A stretch of DNA of 64,000 nucleotides from Dyella acidiphila (GTDB lineage Bacteria > Pseudomonadota > Gammaproteobacteria > Xanthomonadales > Rhodanobacteraceae): NCBI RefSeq assembly GCF_014863405.1, contig NZ_JACZZA010000002.1:434001-498000 (forward strand), read 5' to 3'. Numbering within the stretch: the stretch's first letter is position 1; every line of letters starts with the position of its first letter. Of this stretch, positions 1 through 8,211 are shown one piece after another. Under the pieces are notes generated by a model. That model made no database searches and was not told where the DNA came from. It saw nothing but the letters and a program-made list of their open reading frames with translations. Position numbers and translations under genes: made by a program.

Positions 1-2
1 AA

Positions 3-590
3 CTAGCGCGCCGCGGCAAGCTCGAAGCGCCTGAGCAAACGCACCGTCTCGAACAAGGGCAGCCCCATCACGCCGGAATAACTGCCGTCGAGATGCTCGA
101 TCAGCGTGGCGCCGTGCCCCTGGATGGCATAGGCACCGGCCTTGCCGAACGGTTCGCCGCTGGCGACATAGGCTGCGATATCGACTTCGCTGAGCGTGGC
201 AAAGCGCACGCGCGATAGGCAGACATCGCCTTGCTCGCGCCCTTCTGCCACCAGCCATACCGCCGACATCACTTCATGCGTGCGACCGGAAAGACGGCGC
301 AACATGGCCGCCGCATCGTCGGCATCGACGGGTTTGCCGAACACATCGCCGTCGAGCACTACTTCGGTATCGGCACCGAGCACCACGCCGCCCTCGCTCG
401 CCGCCAGTTGCGCCAGACCTGCGCGCGCCTTGGCGCGCGCGACGCGCTGCACGTAGTCCTGCGGCGATTCGGTGGCGTCGCGAAGTTCGGGTATATCGAC
501 CTCAAGCACGGCAAAATCCAGCCCGGCCTGTTGCAGCAGTTCGCGCCGGCGCGGCGACTGCGAAGCGAGATAAAGCACGCCTTGCTCCAT
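3..590 (-). CDS. maf: Maf family nucleoside triphosphate pyrophosphatase
   Basis: Cytoplasmic house-cleaning enzyme that hydrolyses non-canonical nucleoside triphosphates to monophosphates plus pyrophosphate. The N-terminal signature [11 protein letters not shown], the central [11 protein letters not shown] and SGRTHEV segments, and the C-terminal [13 protein letters not shown] block are all Maf hallmarks. The frame stays open to 659, but the family start fits the ATG at 590 ([15 protein letters not shown]), giving 195 aa, the usual length. The stop codon is at the very edge of the window. In related genomes maf follows rlmH; here it is separated from rlmH by an Lrp/ald/methyltransferase/GNAT block. 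Confidence 0.93.
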   Translation of the reverse strand: MEQGVLYLASQSPRRRELLQQAGLDFAVLEVDIPELRDATESPQDYVQRVARAKARAGLAQLAASEGGVVLGADTEVVLDGDVFGKPVDADDAAAMLRRLSGRTHEVMSAVWLVAEGREQGDVCLSRVRFATLSEVDIAAYVASGEPFGKAGAYAIQGHGATLIEHLDGSYSGVMGLPLFETVRLLRRFELAAAR

Positions 591-671
591 TAGCAGTGAG
601 GGTGGCGAGCATAGCGTGGGAGCAAGCTGCATGGCCGGCTCCGACGCTGCGCATGCCACCCAGGCCGCGGC

Positions 672-1145
672 TCATACCGGCAAGGCCGTGGTCTTCTTCA
701 CCGTGCGCAGCGCCAGCGTGGATTGCACCCGCACCACGCCGGGCAGCTGGGTGAGGATCTCGGTGTGGATGCGCTCGAAATCGGCGGAGTCGGCATAGGC
801 GACCCGCACCATGTAGTCGGCTGCGCCGGCCAGCAGGCAGCACTCGGTCACTTCGGGATGGCGCTGGATGGCCGCCTCGAAGGCATCCAGCGCGGCGCGG
901 CCTTGCTGGTCCAGCGTCACCAGCACGAAGGCAGTGCCGGCCAACCCGGCGGCTTTCTCGTCCAGCAGCATCACGTAGCCGGAAATCAGCCCCCGCTCCT
1001 CCAGCAGCTTCACCCGCCGCAGGCAGGCCGATGGCGACAGATTGATCTGCAGCGCCAGATCCTGATTGGCCAGTCGCCCGTCCTGCTGCAGCAGCCGGAG
1101 GATGGCGCGGTCGCGGTCGTCGAGCGGGGGAAGATTATTCGCCAT
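672..1145 (-). CDS. Lrp/AsnC family transcriptional regulator
   Basis: DNA-binding regulator of the feast/famine family, 157 aa from the ATG at 1145; a GTG three codons upstream is an alternative. Residues about 9-57 form the Lrp winged helix (DDRDRAILRLLQQDG, then NLSPSACLRRVKLLEERGLI). The rest is the ligand-binding RAM domain (GLAGTAFVLVTLD, CCLLAGAADYMVRV). It is transcribed divergently from alanine dehydrogenase. That is the classic arrangement for an AldR-like activator or repressor of ald responding to alanine or other amino acids; the specific role is inferred from position. Confidence 0.93.
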   Translation of the reverse strand: MANNLPPLDDRDRAILRLLQQDGRLANQDLALQINLSPSACLRRVKLLEERGLISGYVMLLDEKAAGLAGTAFVLVTLDQQGRAALDAFEAAIQRHPEVTECCLLAGAADYMVRVAYADSADFERIHTEILTQLPGVVRVQSTLALRTVKKTTALPV

Positions 1146-1180
1146 ACATTCCACACATTTTCGATTACATAGAATTCAGT

Positions 1181-1229
1181 GCGAATTTCTAGCCCTTATA
1201 GGCTCACAATGAGCGAGAAATTGCGCAAT
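1181..1229. promoter_or_regulatory. Candidate Lrp-type operator between regulator and ald
   Basis: In the divergent lrp/ald gap, GCGAATTTCT (1181-1190) and AGAAATTGCGC (1216-1226) form an inverted repeat with one inserted base. The right arm overlaps a perfect 10-bp palindrome ATTGCGCAAT (1220-1229). Lrp-family regulators commonly bind A/T-centred palindromes next to their target. Binding is inferred, not shown. Confidence 0.4.
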
Positions 1230-1300
1230 ACCTCGATCATACTGCGGTCCGCGCAGAACCGGGCGGTCCGGTGCGCGCATCCTTCTGAGAGAGAACATCC

Positions 1301-2419
1301 ATGCGCATCGGTGTGCCGAAAGAGATCAAGAACCACGAGTACCGCGTAGGCCTCGTCCCCTCCTCCGTGCAGGAGCTGGTGCATAACGGCCACCAAGTGA
1401 TGGTGCAGAAGGATGCGGGCGTGGGCGCCGGCCTGTCCGACGCCGATTACGTCGCCGCTGGCGCCACGATCGTCGACAATGCCGACCAGATCTTCGCCGA
1501 AGCCGACATGATCGTGAAGGTAAAGGAACCCCTGGCGGTCGAGCGCAAGAAGCTCCGCAAGGACCAGATCCTGTTTACCTACCTGCATCTGGCGCCCGAC
1601 GCCGAGCAGACCCACGACCTGGTCGCCTCCGGCGCCATCTGCGTGGCTTATGAAACGGTCACGGCCGCCAACGGCGCGCTGCCGCTGCTGACGCCGATGT
1701 CCGAAGTGGCCGGTCGCCTGGCTCCCCAGGTCGGCGCGCACTCGCTGGAAAAGGCCCAGGGCGGCCGCGGCGTGCTGCTCGGCGGCGTGCCCGGCGTGGC
1801 GGCGGCTGAAGTGGTGATCCTGGGCGGCGGCGTGTCCGGCACCCACGCGGCCACCATCGCGGTGGGCATGGGCGCCAAGGTCACCGTGGTCGACCGCTCG
1901 GCCGATGCGCTCAAGCGCCTGGCCAGCCAGTTCGGTACCTCGATCTCCACCGTGTTCTCCACCCGCTCGGCGATCGAGGAACTGGTGCGCCGCGCCGACC
2001 TGCTGATCGGTACCGTGCTGGTGCCGGGCGCTGCCGCGCCGAAGCTGGTCACGCACGATATGGTGCGCACCATGAAGCCGGGCTCGGTGATCGTGGACGT
2101 TGCCATCGACCAGGGCGGCTGCGTGGAAACCTCGCACGCCACCACCCATTCCGACCCGACCTACGTGGTGGACGGCGTGGTGCACTACTGCGTGGCCAAC
2201 ATGCCGGGCGCCGTGGCGCGCACCTCCACCTTCGCGCTCAACAACGTCACCCTGCCGTTCGCGCTGGCCCTGGCCAACCACGGCTGGAAGAAGGCGCTGG
2301 CACAGGACGCGCACCTGCGCAACGGCCTGAACGTATGCGAAGGCAAGGTCACCTGCGAGCCGGTGGCCCAGGCGCACAACCTGCCGTACGTGAAGGCGGA
2401 AACCGCGATCGGCCTGTAA
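1301..2419 (+). CDS. ald: Alanine dehydrogenase
   Basis: NAD-dependent oxidative deamination of L-alanine to pyruvate and ammonia. Full-length at 372 aa and collinear with the family: MRIGVPKEIKNHEYRVGL with the substrate-contacting Arg15, the KVKEPL lysine region near residue 73, TYLHLAPD with the active-site His near 96, and the Rossmann loop LGGGVSGTHAA followed by KVTVVDRS. It ends DNLPYVKAETAIGL-like, as family members do. A purine-rich GAGAGAGA tract precedes the ATG. Divergent from an Lrp regulator and closed by a strong terminator, so probably monocistronic and alanine-responsive. Confidence 0.98.
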   Translation: MRIGVPKEIKNHEYRVGLVPSSVQELVHNGHQVMVQKDAGVGAGLSDADYVAAGATIVDNADQIFAEADMIVKVKEPLAVERKKLRKDQILFTYLHLAPDAEQTHDLVASGAICVAYETVTAANGALPLLTPMSEVAGRLAPQVGAHSLEKAQGGRGVLLGGVPGVAAAEVVILGGGVSGTHAATIAVGMGAKVTVVDRSADALKRLASQFGTSISTVFSTRSAIEELVRRADLLIGTVLVPGAAAPKLVTHDMVRTMKPGSVIVDVAIDQGGCVETSHATTHSDPTYVVDGVVHYCVANMPGAVARTSTFALNNVTLPFALALANHGWKKALAQDAHLRNGLNVCEGKVTCEPVAQAHNLPYVKAETAIGL

Positions 2420-2449
2420 TCCGCGGCAAGCTGTCCCGATGCAACACCA

Positions 2450-2484
2450 GCGCCCTCCCTGTCACCGGGGAGGGCGCTTTATTT
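2450..2484 (+). terminator. Rho-independent terminator after ald
   Basis: Stem GCGCCCTCCC / GGGAGGGCGC with an 8-base loop, followed by TTTATTTT on the plus strand, 30 bp after the ald stop. Confidence 0.9.
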
Positions 2485-2498
2485 TGTCCAGGTGGAAC

Positions 2499-3368
2499 TC
2501 AGACCCGCGCGCACATGATCCGGCCGCCCATGTGCAGGCCGTCCTTGCGCCGGTCCAGATAGCGGCGATTGAGCGCCTCCGGCGAAAAATCCTCGATCGC
2601 GCTGAAGCCCAGTTGCAGCAGGCGCTGGCGCAATAGCGCCGGATCGAATTCGCAAATCCACGGCTCGCCCGCCGCCGCGGCGCGCTGTCCCAGCACTTCG
2701 GTAAAGATGCGCTGCACCGGGCTGCGCATCGATTCCGGGACGTGATAGTCGAAGCTGATCGAGCTGCCCTGCGGCAGCGTGGCAACGAAGCGCAGGGTTT
2801 CCAGCACCGCCTCTTCGCTGAGATACATCGTTACGCCGAGCCAGGAAAAACAGGCCGGCACATCGCTGCGAAAACCGGCTTCGGCCAGGCCCTGGGCCAG
2901 CGTGCCGCGCTCGAAGTCGATCGGCGCAAAGACCAGCTCCCGCGGCAATGCAATACCCGCATCGCGCAGACAGCGCCGTTTCCATTGCTGGGTCGAAGGA
3001 TGATCCACCTCGAACACGCGCAAGCCGGCCGCACGATGCGGATTGCGATAGGCGAAGGTATCCAGCCCCGCACCCAGCACCACGTATTGCCTCGCACCGG
3101 CGGCCACGCTGCGCAGCAGTTCGTCTTCGGCTACCCGGCTGCGCACGATCAGGATCGCGCGCAGGCCGCGTGCGAACGGATCGTTGTAGACATAGGGATC
3201 GTCACGCAATAACGCCGCGGCTTCGGTGCCGAGTATGCGCAGCGCGACGGGATCGTCGAGCACCAGCGGCTGGTCCAGCAGCTGATGCACTGCGCGCAAG
3301 TTGGCCATCAGCCACGCCGTGCGACTGGGCTTGCCGGTCTGGATGATGTTTTCCGAGGTAACTGCCAT
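2499..3368 (-). CDS. Class I SAM-dependent methyltransferase, LCM/TIGR00027 type
   Basis: 289 aa from the first ATG (3368); the frame can be extended to a TTG at 3386. The sequence matches the leucine carboxyl methyltransferase-like family of small-molecule O-methyltransferases: SRTAWLMANLRAVHQLLD at the start, the SAM loop VVLGAGLDTFAYR near residue 95, FEVDHPSTQQWKR, and the FSWLGVTMYLSEEAV block. The natural substrate of bacterial members is mostly unknown. It converges with ald across that gene's terminator and lies downstream of, and on the same strand as, the GNAT gene. Confidence 0.9.
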   Translation of the reverse strand: MAVTSENIIQTGKPSRTAWLMANLRAVHQLLDQPLVLDDPVALRILGTEAAALLRDDPYVYNDPFARGLRAILIVRSRVAEDELLRSVAAGARQYVVLGAGLDTFAYRNPHRAAGLRVFEVDHPSTQQWKRRCLRDAGIALPRELVFAPIDFERGTLAQGLAEAGFRSDVPACFSWLGVTMYLSEEAVLETLRFVATLPQGSSISFDYHVPESMRSPVQRIFTEVLGQRAAAAGEPWICEFDPALLRQRLLQLGFSAIEDFSPEALNRRYLDRRKDGLHMGGRIMCARV

Positions 3369-3513
3369 GGTGTGGTTCCGTGCCAAGTGCTTGCGCGAAC
3401 CATCGCACCAGCCGAAAGAACGCCATATCTGCGCAGCGCTGGATATTCACCTCTGTGGCAGCCGTTGCGATGTAGTCCTTCGCCTTGCGGCCGCATGCCG
3501 GCTGCGAAACGTC

Positions 3514-3966
3514 CTAGCTCACGCTCAGGGCGTACTCGCAAAAGCGCTGCTCGCGCTGCCATCCCAGCGATTCGTACAAGGCCTGCGCCGGCTGGTTGTC
3601 GAGCGCCGTGGCCAGGGTCAGGCTTGCCGCACCAAGCGCACGCGCCTGCCCGGCCGCGGCGTGCATCAGCGCCCTGGCCACGCCATGCCGGCGCGCACTG
3701 GCGGCGACGAAGAGATCGTTCAACAAGTACATGCGCGCAGTGCGCACCGAGGAAAACAGCGGATAGAGCTGCACGAAGCCGAGGCCTGCCTGCTGCTCGT
3801 CGCAGGCCAGCAGGATCACCGATTGGTGATGCGCAAAGCGCTCCGCGAGGAAGTGTCGCGCGCGAGCGGGATCCGCAGGCTGCCGATAGAACTGCCGGTA
3901 AGCGTCGAACAACGGCACCAGCGTATCCAGATCGTGGATGCCGGCCTGGCGAATGGCGAAATACAT
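3514..3966 (-). CDS. GNAT family N-acetyltransferase
   Basis: 150 aa single-domain acetyl-CoA-dependent acetyltransferase. The acetyl-CoA binding signature is seen as LFVAASARRHGVARALM (around residues 87-103), with the usual C-terminal LYESLGWQRE strand-helix near residue 133. The substrate cannot be told from sequence. It sits between rlmH (upstream, 42 bp) and the methyltransferase in an accessory block that splits rlmH from maf. Confidence 0.93.
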   Translation of the reverse strand: MYFAIRQAGIHDLDTLVPLFDAYRQFYRQPADPARARHFLAERFAHHQSVILLACDEQQAGLGFVQLYPLFSSVRTARMYLLNDLFVAASARRHGVARALMHAAAGQARALGAASLTLATALDNQPAQALYESLGWQREQRFCEYALSVS

Positions 3967-4008
3967 GCGATCTCCGATGCGCCGGCAGCGGAGACGGTCA
4001 GCCTGCCG

Positions 4009-4479
4009 TTACGCGCGGTGGTAAGGATGGCCGGCCAGCAAGGTCGTCGCGCGATAAAGCTGCTCGGCCAGCACCAGCCGCACCAGCATATGCGGCAGGG
4101 TCAGCGGGCCCAATGACCACTTTTGATCGGCGCGCGCCAAAACGTCCGGCGAGTGGCCATCCGGACCGCCGATCAGAAATGCCAGATCGCGCCCGGCCAT
4201 GCGCCACTTCGCCAGTTGTTCGGCCAGTTCTTCGCTGGACCAGGTCTTGCCGCGCCCGTCCAGGGCAATCACCTGGATATCGCGCGGCAGCGCGGCGAGG
4301 ATGGCGGCGCCTTCGTCCTGCATCGCGCGCGCATCGTCGCGGCCTTTGCCGCGCACGCCGGGCTTGAGTTCGATCAATTCGAGGGGCAAATCGTGGGACA
4401 GCCGTTTGCGGTATTCGGCAAACCCTTCTGCAACCCATGCAGGCATGCGTTCGCCGATGGCGATCAGGCGCGCGCGCAT
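4009..4479 (-). CDS. rlmH: 23S rRNA (pseudouridine1915-N3)-methyltransferase RlmH
   Basis: SPOUT-class SAM methyltransferase acting on helix 69 of 23S rRNA in assembled 70S ribosomes. 156 aa, the normal size. The C-terminal knot motifs are intact: ALDGRGKTWSSEELA, FLIGGPDGH, and WSLGPLTLPHMLVRLVLAEQ ending in LLAGHPYHRA. It lies 11 bp downstream of rsfS on the same strand, the conserved rsfS-rlmH pair. Confidence 0.98.
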   Translation of the reverse strand: MRARLIAIGERMPAWVAEGFAEYRKRLSHDLPLELIELKPGVRGKGRDDARAMQDEGAAILAALPRDIQVIALDGRGKTWSSEELAEQLAKWRMAGRDLAFLIGGPDGHSPDVLARADQKWSLGPLTLPHMLVRLVLAEQLYRATTLLAGHPYHRA

Positions 4480-4490
4480 GCCGGATTTGT

Positions 4491-4880
4491 TTACCCGGTC
4501 GCCAGGGCGGCCTCGCCCTCGGCGTCGCGGTCACCCACGGTCCACAGGCGCTCCAGCCCATAGAATTCGCGAATGCGCGGCAGCATGACGTGCACGATCA
4601 CGTCGCCCAGGTCCACCAGCACCCACTCCGCTTCGCGCTCGCCTTCGACACCCAGCGGCATCACGCCCGCCTGTTTGGCGAACTTGACCACTTCGTCGGC
4701 GATGGATTTGACGTGGCGTGCCGAGGTGCCGGAAGCAATCACGAGCAGGTCGGCGATAGAGGTTTTGCCGCGTACATCGATCTCGCGAATGTCTTTGGCT
4801 TTGAGATCTTCAAGTGCGGCGATGACAGTCTTGCGCAGGGCGGCCGTGGTGTCGGCCTTGATATGGCGGGAGGTGGTCAA
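4491..4880 (-). CDS. rsfS: Ribosome silencing factor RsfS
   Basis: Binds uL14 on the 50S subunit and blocks subunit joining when nutrients are scarce. Family signature: [35 protein letters not shown], then [20 protein letters not shown] and [10 protein letters not shown]. The frame is open back to an ATG at 4946, but that would add 22 non-family residues. A TTG at 4880 has AAGAGG nine bases upstream and gives 129 aa, so I prefer TTG; this remains uncertain. Heads the rsfS-rlmH pair and has been separated from nadD by the sigma/NrsF module. Confidence 0.93.
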   Translation of the reverse strand: MTTSRHIKADTTAALRKTVIAALEDLKAKDIREIDVRGKTSIADLLVIASGTSARHVKSIADEVVKFAKQAGVMPLGVEGEREAEWVLVDLGDVIVHVMLPRIREFYGLERLWTVGDRDAEGEAALATG

Positions 4881-4982
4881 GAGTCGGGGCCTCTTAGGCG
4901 TATCGGCAGCGCGGGACGCGCGGATGGAGTATATCCGCCCTGCCATGAGGCCACGTCAAGCGGAACCTCGCCGGCAGCGGCC

Positions 4983-5633
4983 TCAGGCCCGCGAGAGCAG
5001 CCGTCCGCCCATCAGCACATTGGCGACCACCACGATCGCCACCGCCAGCGCGTGCATCATCAGGTCGGTGGCCGCGGCGTCGAAGTTGTGGCAGATCTCC
5101 AGCAGGCTGGCCGAGGCCGAGGCGCTGGCCAGCCCCACCATCACCGCCGTAACCGTCGGCCGCAGCGGACAGGCGCGCCGCAGCAGCCAGATCAGCAGGC
5201 CGGACAGCGGGATCGAGAAGCTGATGATGAAGATCAGGCAGTCGTTGGCGCCGTGCAAATCCAGCACCGGCATGCCCGGTATATGCGCGCGCAAGCAGCC
5301 CAGGCCGCTGGCGCCGATCCACAGCACCGCGCTGGGTACCGGCAACCACATCCAAAACGGCGAGCGTCCCGGCACCGCCAGCATGAACGCGGCCAGCGCG
5401 GCGGTGACCGCCGTGACCACCGCGCCCAGCGCCGCCCAGCCCAGGTCCGGCGCCGCCACCCAGCGATGCAGCATAGTGCTGGCGCCATAGTGGAAGAACA
5501 GCAGCACCGCGACCGCCGCCACCACCACCAGCCAGCCCAGCGCGCGCCGCCACGGCGGCAGCAGACGCCGCACCGGCGTCAGCTCGGCGCCGAGTGCGTC
5601 GATCAGGGCTTCATGGCGTGGTGCGTCGGACAT
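4983..5633 (-). CDS. nrsF: NrsF family anti-sigma factor (DUF1109)
   Basis: Inner-membrane protein of 216 aa with six hydrophobic segments (about 32-47, 66-87, 94-112, 132-150, 158-178, 190-208), a short cytoplasmic N-terminus and the DUF1109 pattern. It starts 5 bp after the ECF sigma gene stop, so the two are co-transcribed. Members hold a cognate ECF sigma inactive until an envelope stress signal arrives. Cysteines are at 113, 132, 155 and 181; I recall that Caulobacter NrsF depends on conserved cysteines at nearly the same places (131 and 181). Assignment by family and neighbour. Confidence 0.88.
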   Translation of the reverse strand: MSDAPRHEALIDALGAELTPVRRLLPPWRRALGWLVVVAAVAVLLFFHYGASTMLHRWVAAPDLGWAALGAVVTAVTAALAAFMLAVPGRSPFWMWLPVPSAVLWIGASGLGCLRAHIPGMPVLDLHGANDCLIFIISFSIPLSGLLIWLLRRACPLRPTVTAVMVGLASASASASLLEICHNFDAAATDLMMHALAVAIVVVANVLMGGRLLSRA

Positions 5634-5638
5634 CGGGT

Positions 5639-6220
5639 TCAGGATTCTCCGTTCAGTCGATCGCGCAGGCTTTTCAGCGCGCGATGCAAATTCACTTTCA
5701 GCGCGCCGGTATTGCGGCCGGTCTGCACAGCGGCCTCGGCCAGCGAACGTTCCTTCAGGCCCAACTGCTCGACCGCTTCGCGCTGTCCCGGCGGCAAAGT
5801 GTCGATGGCCTTGCGCAGGCGCAGCGCCTGTTGCGCGCGCTCGGCATCGGCGCTGGCATCCTCACGGTCGGCGTGCATTTCATAGGCATGCTCGTCGTGC
5901 ACTTCGCGCCGGTCGCGCCGGCCCTGTCCGCGCAGCACATCGATGGCGCGGCGCGCGGCAATCGCCGCCAGCCACGCATCGTAGGAACGCGACGGATCGA
6001 AGGTATGGCGCACGCGGTGCACAGTGAGCAGGGTTTCCTGCACCACGTCATCGAGCGCATCCACCGCCACGCCCTGGCGCCGTGCCACCGCGCGGATCAG
6101 CGCCACCGAATCCTTCAGCAGGCGCGCATAGGCGCGCTGGTCGCCCGCTTGCGCGGCGCCCATCCACGCTGCCCGCTGCCGGTCAGCCTGTTCGCTGGCA
6201 CTGTTGGATTCGGCTTGCAC
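5639..6220 (-). CDS. sigF: ECF sigma-70 factor, SigF-like partner of NrsF
   Basis: Region 2 is visible as QAGDQRAYARLLKD ... DALDDVVQETLLTVHRVRHTFD, and region 4 as TLPPGQREAVEQLGLKERSLAEAA with helix-turn-helix TGRNTGALKVNLHRALKSLR. The start is unclear: GTG at 6220 (193 aa) is used here. ATGs at 6316 and 6328 stay in frame but add residues without sigma similarity, and ATG 6163 would cut region 2. No good Shine-Dalgarno marks any of them. Followed at once by nrsF. A promoter of the type I recall for Caulobacter SigF faces it, pointing to autoregulation. Confidence 0.88.
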   Translation of the reverse strand: MQAESNSASEQADRQRAAWMGAAQAGDQRAYARLLKDSVALIRAVARRQGVAVDALDDVVQETLLTVHRVRHTFDPSRSYDAWLAAIAARRAIDVLRGQGRRDRREVHDEHAYEMHADREDASADAERAQQALRLRKAIDTLPPGQREAVEQLGLKERSLAEAAVQTGRNTGALKVNLHRALKSLRDRLNGES

Positions 6221-6347
6221 GGACTTGACGTTACCCGGGACCCGGCGTGAAGGCCCGCGTAGTAGTACCCACGCGCCATCAAAGGTCAAGGTATTCGGGC
6301 CCGCAGATATCGACATGACGGCATGCATTTGGACACTTGCCGCTGTA

Positions 6348-6373
6348 TTCGGTCCACAGTAGGCGCGGGTTAC
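6348..6373 (-). promoter_or_regulatory. SigF-type promoter driving sigF-nrsF
   Basis: On the minus strand GTAACC (6373-6368) is followed by exactly 16 bases and CGAA (6351-6348). This equals the motif I recall for Caulobacter SigF. It points at the sigma gene, so transcription would start near 6341. Confidence 0.7.
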
Positions 6374-6397
6374 AACGCGCGCCAGGCCGGCGCAGGC

Positions 6398-6423
6398 GTA
6401 ACCGGCGCATCATGCACACCGAA
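6398..6423 (+). promoter_or_regulatory. SigF-type promoter driving dipZ-msrB
   Basis: GTAACC (6398-6403), 16 bases, CGAA (6420-6423) on the plus strand, 33 bp upstream of the dipZ ATG. It is the mirror-image partner of the promoter at 6348-6373, 24 bp apart, so both divergent operons carry the same element. Confidence 0.72.
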
Positions 6424-6456
6424 TAGCCGACTGAAACGAACTTCACGAGCCGATGC

Positions 6457-8181
6457 ATGCTTCTGCTGATTGCCACATTCCTGGGCGGCCTGATCACCAT
6501 TCTCAGCCCGTGCATCCTGCCGATCCTGCCGTTTGTATTTGCACGGGCGGATCGCCCCTTCATGCGCAACGGCTTGCCGATGCTTGCCGGCATGGCGGTG
6601 ACTTTCACGCTGGTGGCCTCGCTGGCGGCGGTCGCGGGCGGCTGGGCGGTGCATGCCAATCAATACGGGCGCGACCTGGCGCTGGTGGTGCTGACGGTAT
6701 TCGGCATCAGCCTGCTGTCCGCGCGAGTGGCCGACTGGATCAGCCGCCCCTTCGTGAAGCTTGGCAACCGGCTCAGCCAGCGTTCGGATCTGCAGACCGA
6801 TTCACCCTGGTCGGCGGCCGGCCTGGGCATCGCCACCGGACTGCTGTGGGCACCGTGCGCAGGCCCCATTCTCGGCACCATTCTTACCGGCGCAGCCTTG
6901 AACGGCGCCAACGTACAAACGGCGTTGTTGCTGCTCACCTATGCCGGCGGCGCAGCGGTATCGCTGGCGCTGGCGCTGCTGGTGGGTGGACGTGTGTTTA
7001 CGCTGATGAAGCGCTCGCTCGGCGCCGGCGAATGGCTGCGCCGCGGACTGGGCGCGCTGGTGCTGTGCGGTGTCGCGGCGATCGCGCTGGGCATGGATAC
7101 CGGCTGGCTGACGCGCGTTTCGCTGGCTGGCACCAATAGCATCGAGCAACGCCTGCTGGATGTGGCGCGCCCTGCGCCCGCCAAGGCGATGCCGCCGCCC
7201 AAGGCCGGCGCGAGCTTGCCGGTGGAAGGCGAACTGCCGTCACTGGCCGGCGCCACGCAATGGATCAACAGCGCGCCGCTCACGCCCGCATCGCTGCGCG
7301 GCAAGGTGGTGTTGGTGGATTTCTGGACCTATTCCTGCATCAACTGCATTCGCTCGCTACCGTACGTGAATGCATGGGCGCAGAAATACCGCGATCACGG
7401 CCTGGTAGTGATTGGCGTGCATTCGCCGGAATTCGCCTTCGAGAAAGATCCCGCCAACGTGACCAAGGCGGTGCGCGATTTCGGCATCAGCTATCCGGTG
7501 GCGGTCGACAGCGACTACGCGATCTGGCAAGCCTTCAATAACGAATACTGGCCGGCGCATTATTTTATCGATGCCCATGGCCAGATTCGCGGCCATCATT
7601 TCGGCGAAGGCAATTACATCGGCAGCGAAGATCTGATCCGCCGCCTGCTCAGCGACGCCGGCTACAAGGACCTTCCGGGCGGCTACGTGCAACCGAATGC
7701 GGCAGGCGCCGAGATTGCCGACTCCGGCGACGCGCATCGCTCGCCCGAAACCTATGTCGGTTATGCACGCAGCGAGAATTTTGCCGGCGGCCAGATCGCA
7801 CACGATGACAGCTGGAACTACCGCGCGCCCACAACCCTGCTCACCAACCAATGGTCCTTGAACGGACACTGGACCGTGCAAAAGCAGAGCGCGCAACTTA
7901 CCCAGGCCGACGGCAGCGTGATCTATCGCTTCCGCGGGCGCGATCTGCATCTGGTGCTCGGCCCCGGCAAGGACGGCAAGCCAGTGCGCTTTCGCGTCAC
8001 GCTCGACGGCAAGGCGCCCGGCGCAGACCACGGCACCGATATCGATGCCGATGGCAATGGCACCGTCGACGGCCAGCGCCTGTATCAGCTGGTGCGCCAG
8101 GCGCACGGCACCGGCGACCGCGTATTCGACATCACGTTCCTCGATCCGGACGTACACGTCTACGCCTTCACTTTCGGCTGA
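6457..8181 (+). CDS. dipZ: DipZ-type CcdA/thioredoxin fusion, periplasmic reductant supply
   Basis: 574 aa in three parts. Residues 1-230 are a CcdA-like six-helix electron carrier with the redox cysteines C19 (ITILSPCILP) and C134 (LLWAPCAGPI). Residues about 265-400 are a TlpA-like thioredoxin with C294-I-N-C297 in FWTYSCINCIRS. The remainder is the thioredoxin-like C-terminal domain of the DipZ family (NYRAPTTLLTNQWSLNGHW, GADHGTDIDADGNG). The protein would carry electrons from cytoplasmic thioredoxin across the membrane to periplasmic thiols. msrB follows 30 bp downstream, and a SigF-type promoter precedes it. Partner identity (MsrB) is inferred from the operon. Confidence 0.93.
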   Translation: MLLLIATFLGGLITILSPCILPILPFVFARADRPFMRNGLPMLAGMAVTFTLVASLAAVAGGWAVHANQYGRDLALVVLTVFGISLLSARVADWISRPFVKLGNRLSQRSDLQTDSPWSAAGLGIATGLLWAPCAGPILGTILTGAALNGANVQTALLLLTYAGGAAVSLALALLVGGRVFTLMKRSLGAGEWLRRGLGALVLCGVAAIALGMDTGWLTRVSLAGTNSIEQRLLDVARPAPAKAMPPPKAGASLPVEGELPSLAGATQWINSAPLTPASLRGKVVLVDFWTYSCINCIRSLPYVNAWAQKYRDHGLVVIGVHSPEFAFEKDPANVTKAVRDFGISYPVAVDSDYAIWQAFNNEYWPAHYFIDAHGQIRGHHFGEGNYIGSEDLIRRLLSDAGYKDLPGGYVQPNAAGAEIADSGDAHRSPETYVGYARSENFAGGQIAHDDSWNYRAPTTLLTNQWSLNGHWTVQKQSAQLTQADGSVIYRFRGRDLHLVLGPGKDGKPVRFRVTLDGKAPGADHGTDIDADGNGTVDGQRLYQLVRQAHGTGDRVFDITFLDPDVHVYAFTFG

Positions 8182-8211
8182 GCCCCTTCCCCACGGCTCC
8201 AGGAGATTCGC

